A stretch of 26,477 bases of DNA from DAOMNN01 sp035443825 (lineage in GTDB: Bacteria; Pseudomonadota; Gammaproteobacteria; Burkholderiales; Rhodocyclaceae): NCBI GenBank assembly GCA_035443825.1, contig DAOMNN010000048.1, positions 1-26,477 of the forward strand, in the 5' to 3' direction. This document shows, piece after piece, positions 23,699-26,477 of the stretch. Within the stretch, counting starts at the first letter, position 1. Each line of letters starts with the position of its first letter. The position numbers were made by a program, and so were the translations under genes. The notes beneath the pieces are model-generated. The model saw only the letters and a list, made by a program, of their open reading frames with translations, was not told the origin of the DNA and searched no databases.

Positions 23699-24694
23699 TC
23701 ACTTGGCCGACGACGAGAAGTGGTGACGGCGGCCGACCGCGGAAGGCACGACACGCTCGGGGCCAAAGGCGTCCACGAGGCGGTGGATCGCACGCCAGCC
23801 GGTGCAGTGGCCCGGCACCATCATCTGCAGGTCGAATTCGCGCAAGGCGTTGACCGTTTCGGGGATCACGGTTTCGGCGGGCATGCCGGAGAGGTGGAAA
23901 CCGCCCATGACACCGTATAGCGGAATGGGGGCAAAGCGTTCGCGGGCGTGCTTCAGTACGTTGATCACGCCGGCGTGTGAGCAGGCGGTGAATACCAGCA
24001 TGCCCTTGTTCTTGACATGCACTGCGACGAAGCGCTCGTCCATGATTGCCGCATCGTCCTCCCAGGTTCCGTCGGGTGCCTGGCGGACGTGGCCTGGCAG
24101 GCCGATCTCGAACGGGGTCACGCGCGGGATCTCGCCGCTCAGATAGAACATGTCGTCGAGCAGAAGCCGTTCGGCATCGTCGATGATCATGGTGCCGCCC
24201 GCGGTCTCCAGGGTGGCTGCATCGGGCACCTTCTCGAAAGGGATCATGATGCCGTCCGGTCGCCGCATTGCGCGCGTCACGAACATGCCGGCGTTCGCGT
24301 GCACCGGCACGGGGCGCCCGCCATTCGATCGCATGATCAGTTCCAGCGCGGTGGTCATGCCGCCGACGTGATCCCAGTGGCCATGAGAGAACACGGTCGC
24401 ATCGATGCGGCCGAAATCCACGCCGAGGCGATCGCCGTTGCGCGCGACGCCGTAGCCCTCGGGACCCGAGTCGAACAGCAGCGTGTGGGTCCGCTCTCCG
24501 ATGCGTGCGGTGATGATCAGGGACAGACCCCACTGGGCGCAGCACAGGCAGCGTCCGGACAGTTCCCGGGCGCCTGCACCGAAGACGTTGGGGATTTCCG
24601 GCGTGACGCCGGCCGGGACGGTCGACAGCAGATCGCTGACGTTGTCGACCAGGACCAGCACTTCACACGCGTCGACGCCCTTCAGGCCGTTCAT
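23699..24694 (-). CDS. Metallo-beta-lactamase-fold hydrolase, COG1237-like
   Basis: This 331-residue protein has the metal-binding motif SHGHWDHVGG (His104, His106, Asp108, His109) and further ligand regions FTACSHAGVINV, GGFHL and VPGHCTGWRA. The layout matches the COG1237 group, often annotated as related to the archaeal ribofuranosylaminobenzene-phosphate (methanopterin pathway) enzymes. That name should not be taken as its function here. An unusual cysteine cluster, CLCCAQWG (Cys49, 51, 52), sits where relatives usually have a short histidine-glycine segment. The ATG at 24694 with GGAG 8 bases upstream is preferred over an earlier start overlapping the HAD gene. It starts 25 bases after the HAD stop, so the pair is likely one transcript. 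Confidence 0.83.
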   Translation of the reverse strand: MNGLKGVDACEVLVLVDNVSDLLSTVPAGVTPEIPNVFGAGARELSGRCLCCAQWGLSLIITARIGERTHTLLFDSGPEGYGVARNGDRLGVDFGRIDATVFSHGHWDHVGGMTTALELIMRSNGGRPVPVHANAGMFVTRAMRRPDGIMIPFEKVPDAATLETAGGTMIIDDAERLLLDDMFYLSGEIPRVTPFEIGLPGHVRQAPDGTWEDDAAIMDERFVAVHVKNKGMLVFTACSHAGVINVLKHARERFAPIPLYGVMGGFHLSGMPAETVIPETVNALREFDLQMMVPGHCTGWRAIHRLVDAFGPERVVPSAVGRRHHFSSSAK

Positions 24695-24719
24695 TGCCGC
24701 GTCTCCGGCGCCCGCGCGG

Positions 24720-25436
24720 TCAACTGCCGGCGGTCGCGTGCCACAGGCGCAACTGCTCGAGTGACAGGCGCTCACCCTGCGGCAGCACCATGCGCGCGCC
24801 TTCGAACGTGTCGTTGATCGTGTAATCGCTGACCGTCACGACCGTCGGAATGCCGGCGGCGAGGCTTGCGGCCAGTCCGTGCGCGGAGTCCTCCACGGCG
24901 AGGCAGTCGTGGGCGGGCAACTCGAGTTCCTGCAGGGTCCACAGGTAGATGTCGGGCGCCGGCTTCTTGCTTGCGGCCTTGTCGCCCGAGGCGATGACGT
25001 CGAACCAGGTGTCGGCTTCCGGTCCGAGGTTGGCCTTGAGCAGGCCGACGACGTTCTCACGCTTCGAACTCGATGCGATCGCGATCCGCAGGCCCTCCGT
25101 ACGCGCATCGCAGATCAGTTGGCCGAGGTCCGCACGCAGGGGAATCGCCCCGGCGCCGAGCAGGCGCTGGTAGTTGCGCGTCTTGATCTCGTGAATGCGC
25201 TGCAGCAATTCGTCGAAGTCCTCGCGCGCGAAGGTAGCCGGATCGTAATGCTCGGCGTAGTGGCGGATCCGCTCACGGCCGCCGGCGATTTCGAGCAGGC
25301 TGCCGTAGAAGGCCTCGTCCCAGTGCCAGGACAGACCGACCTCCGCAAATGCCGCGTTGAACGCAGGGCGGTGTCCGTCGCGTTCGGTATTGGCGAGTGT
25401 GCCGTCTACGTCGAAGATCAGTGCGCGCAGTGTCAT
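24720..25436 (-). CDS. HAD-superfamily phosphatase, CbbY-like
   Basis: This 238-residue protein has HAD motif I LIFDVDGTLANTE (nucleophile Asp9, Asp11), followed by DGHRPAFNAAF, a CbbY hallmark. Motif II is in IAIASSSKRENV, motif III lysine in KPAPDIY and motif IV in VEDSAHGLAAS. The cap domain lies in between. CbbY enzymes remove xylulose-1,5-bisphosphate, a Rubisco misfire product, in autotrophs. No Calvin-cycle genes are in the window, so another sugar phosphate is possible. No clear ribosome-binding site is seen before the ATG. It is divergent from the GltD-like gene across a 175-base spacer. Confidence 0.87.
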   Translation of the reverse strand: MTLRALIFDVDGTLANTERDGHRPAFNAAFAEVGLSWHWDEAFYGSLLEIAGGRERIRHYAEHYDPATFAREDFDELLQRIHEIKTRNYQRLLGAGAIPLRADLGQLICDARTEGLRIAIASSSKRENVVGLLKANLGPEADTWFDVIASGDKAASKKPAPDIYLWTLQELELPAHDCLAVEDSAHGLAASLAAGIPTVVTVSDYTINDTFEGARMVLPQGERLSLEQLRLWHATAGS

Positions 25437-25611
25437 GGAGTCGCTAGCCTTTCAAGAGTGAAAAGAGTGTATCCGCCTGTGACGGCCTGTTCAGAACCGT
25501 TTGCGCAAGGCCGCGCCCGTATCCAGCCGGTACAAAAGCACACCGCTAATGATAGACTCTCCGGACGGCAATGAGCACCTGCGCTAATTCACATCGCCAG
25601 GAAGGACGCAA

Positions 25612-26477
25612 TTGAAGCCCACCGATACGAACGCTCCCGACTATTTTCACAAGGTCGTGGATTGCCAGTGGGCGTGCCCCGCCCATACGCCTGTCCCCGA
25701 GTACATCCGCCAGATCGCCGCCGGGCAGTTTGCCGAGGCCTACATGATCAACTGGCGCTCGAACGTGTTCCCGGGAATTCTCGGTCGAGTCTGCGACCGG
25801 CCCTGCGAGCCCGCCTGTCGGCGCGGCCGGGTGGACAAGGAACCCGTCGCGATCTGCCGCCTCAAGCGTGTCGCCGCGGATTTCAAGGAAGACATCCGCG
25901 ATCGCCTGCCCACCGCTCCGCGGGACAAGAACGGCAAGCGCATCGCCTGCGTCGGCGCCGGCCCTGCCTCGCTGACCGTCGCTCGCGACCTGTCCGTGCT
26001 CGGCTACGAAGTCACCATTTTTGACGACGGCAAGACCGCCGGCGGCATGATGCGCAGCCAGATCCCGAAGTTCCGCCTGCCCGACAGCGTCATCGACGAG
26101 GAGTGCGGGTACATCGCGAACCTGGATGTCGTGATGCACCAGAGTCGCTGGATTTCCAGCCTGCGTGACCTTCTCGCCGAGGACTGGGATGCGGTCTTCG
26201 TCGGCACCGGCGCGCCGCGGGGGCGTGATGCCGAGCTGCCGGGGCGAAAGGAAGCCGCTGCGTACATTCACGTCGGCATCGACTGGCTGTCGAGCGTTGC
26301 CTTCGGGCATGTCGACAGCATCGGCAAGCGCGTGATCGTGCTCGGCGGCGGCAATACCGCGATGGACTGCTGCCGATCGGCCCGCCGCCTCGGCGGTGAG
26401 GATGTCCGCGTGGTGGTGCGAAGCGGCTTCGACGAGATGAAGGCTTCGCCGTGGGAAAAGGAGGATGCGCTGCACGA
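25612..26477 (+). CDS. GltD-like FeS/FAD NAD(P)-dependent oxidoreductase (5' part, runs off window)
   Basis: An uninterrupted frame of 288 complete codons runs from TTG 25612 to the window end without a stop. The N-terminal cysteine-rich domain has Cys18, Cys22 (DCQWACPAH), Cys61, Cys65, Cys69 (CDRPCEPAC) and Cys82, the pattern that binds [4Fe-4S] clusters in the glutamate synthase small subunit and relatives. The FAD motif GAGPAS follows (115-120), and a second Rossmann motif, LGGGNTAMD, near 244-252 binds NAD(P)H. AAGGA (25602-25606) is 5 bases before the TTG and no suitable ATG exists, so TTG is taken as start. The family includes GltD, NfnB-like proteins and flavin subunits of 2-oxoacid oxidoreductases; downstream genes outside the window would decide. 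Confidence 0.88.
   Translation, partial: MKPTDTNAPDYFHKVVDCQWACPAHTPVPEYIRQIAAGQFAEAYMINWRSNVFPGILGRVCDRPCEPACRRGRVDKEPVAICRLKRVAADFKEDIRDRLPTAPRDKNGKRIACVGAGPASLTVARDLSVLGYEVTIFDDGKTAGGMMRSQIPKFRLPDSVIDEECGYIANLDVVMHQSRWISSLRDLLAEDWDAVFVGTGAPRGRDAELPGRKEAAAYIHVGIDWLSSVAFGHVDSIGKRVIVLGGGNTAMDCCRSARRLGGEDVRVVVRSGFDEMKASPWEKEDALH

Noticed and set aside
25571..25615. Short frame MSTCANSHRQEGRN overlapping the TTG start of the GltD-like gene (TTGA)
   Set aside because: It has 14 codons and no good ribosome-binding site. A leader peptide cannot be told from chance.
25546..26475. Long minus-strand open frame opposite the GltD-like gene
   Set aside because: It is a shadow frame. The plus strand carries the iron-sulfur, FAD and NAD(P) motifs, while the minus-strand product is low-complexity and matches no family.

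Overview
The window is high-GC DNA with a compact, operon-rich layout, typical of a betaproteobacterium. The gene content suggests the Rhodocyclales (Azoarcus/Thauera/Aromatoleum type): a fatty-acid beta-oxidation operon, a CbbY-type phosphatase and a GltD-like flavoprotein. That placement rests on protein style and gene mix, not on a marker gene. A run of exactly 100 Ns (23180-23279) shows that this is a draft scaffold. I saw no rRNA, tRNA, CRISPR array or intact insertion sequence.

Region 1 (1-12339, + strand) is a nine-gene fatty-acid oxidation operon. A TetR-family repressor comes first, behind a near-consensus sigma70 promoter whose -10 end is overlapped by a perfect 9-2-9 palindrome. 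It is followed by a membrane-anchored FadE-type acyl-CoA dehydrogenase, a FadI-like thiolase, a FadJ-like hydratase/dehydrogenase, a YciA-like thioesterase, a FadN-like dehydrogenase/hydratase with the opposite domain order, a FadA-like thiolase, a DUF4442 hotdog protein and an isomerase-type crotonase. The operon therefore carries two full hydratase/dehydrogenase/thiolase sets fed by one dehydrogenase, plus two thioesterases that could relieve CoA trapping. The TetR protein probably senses an acyl-CoA.

Region 2 (12436-15588) holds a cysteine-free thioredoxin-like membrane protein (+ strand). On the minus strand, in transcription order, lie a VWA membrane protein, DNA-3-methyladenine glycosylase I (Tag) and a GcvA-like LysR regulator. 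Tag and the regulator overlap by 4 bases.

Region 3 (15589-20025) starts with about 490 bases in which I recognise no gene. Then comes a tightly packed + strand module: a membrane-anchored trypsin-like protease without a PDZ domain, a MoxR AAA+ ATPase, a DUF58 protein and a second VWA membrane protein. This last protein is a clear paralogue of the divergent VWA gene of region 2. Together they look like a Bat/MoxR-type membrane chaperone or stress module.

Region 4 (20054-23546) contains two minus-strand MFS transporters. The upstream one is YnfM-like and diverges from a YnfL-like LysR gene. The region between them carries two matching ATAT-N7-ATAT boxes 31 bases apart. The LysR gene is interrupted by the N gap, and the reading frame shows that the gap is not really 100 bases.

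Region 5 (23699-26477) has a minus-strand pair, a CbbY-like HAD phosphatase followed by a COG1237-type metallo-beta-lactamase-fold hydrolase. Divergent from it, the 5' part of a GltD-like iron-sulfur/FAD oxidoreductase starts at a TTG codon and runs off the window end.
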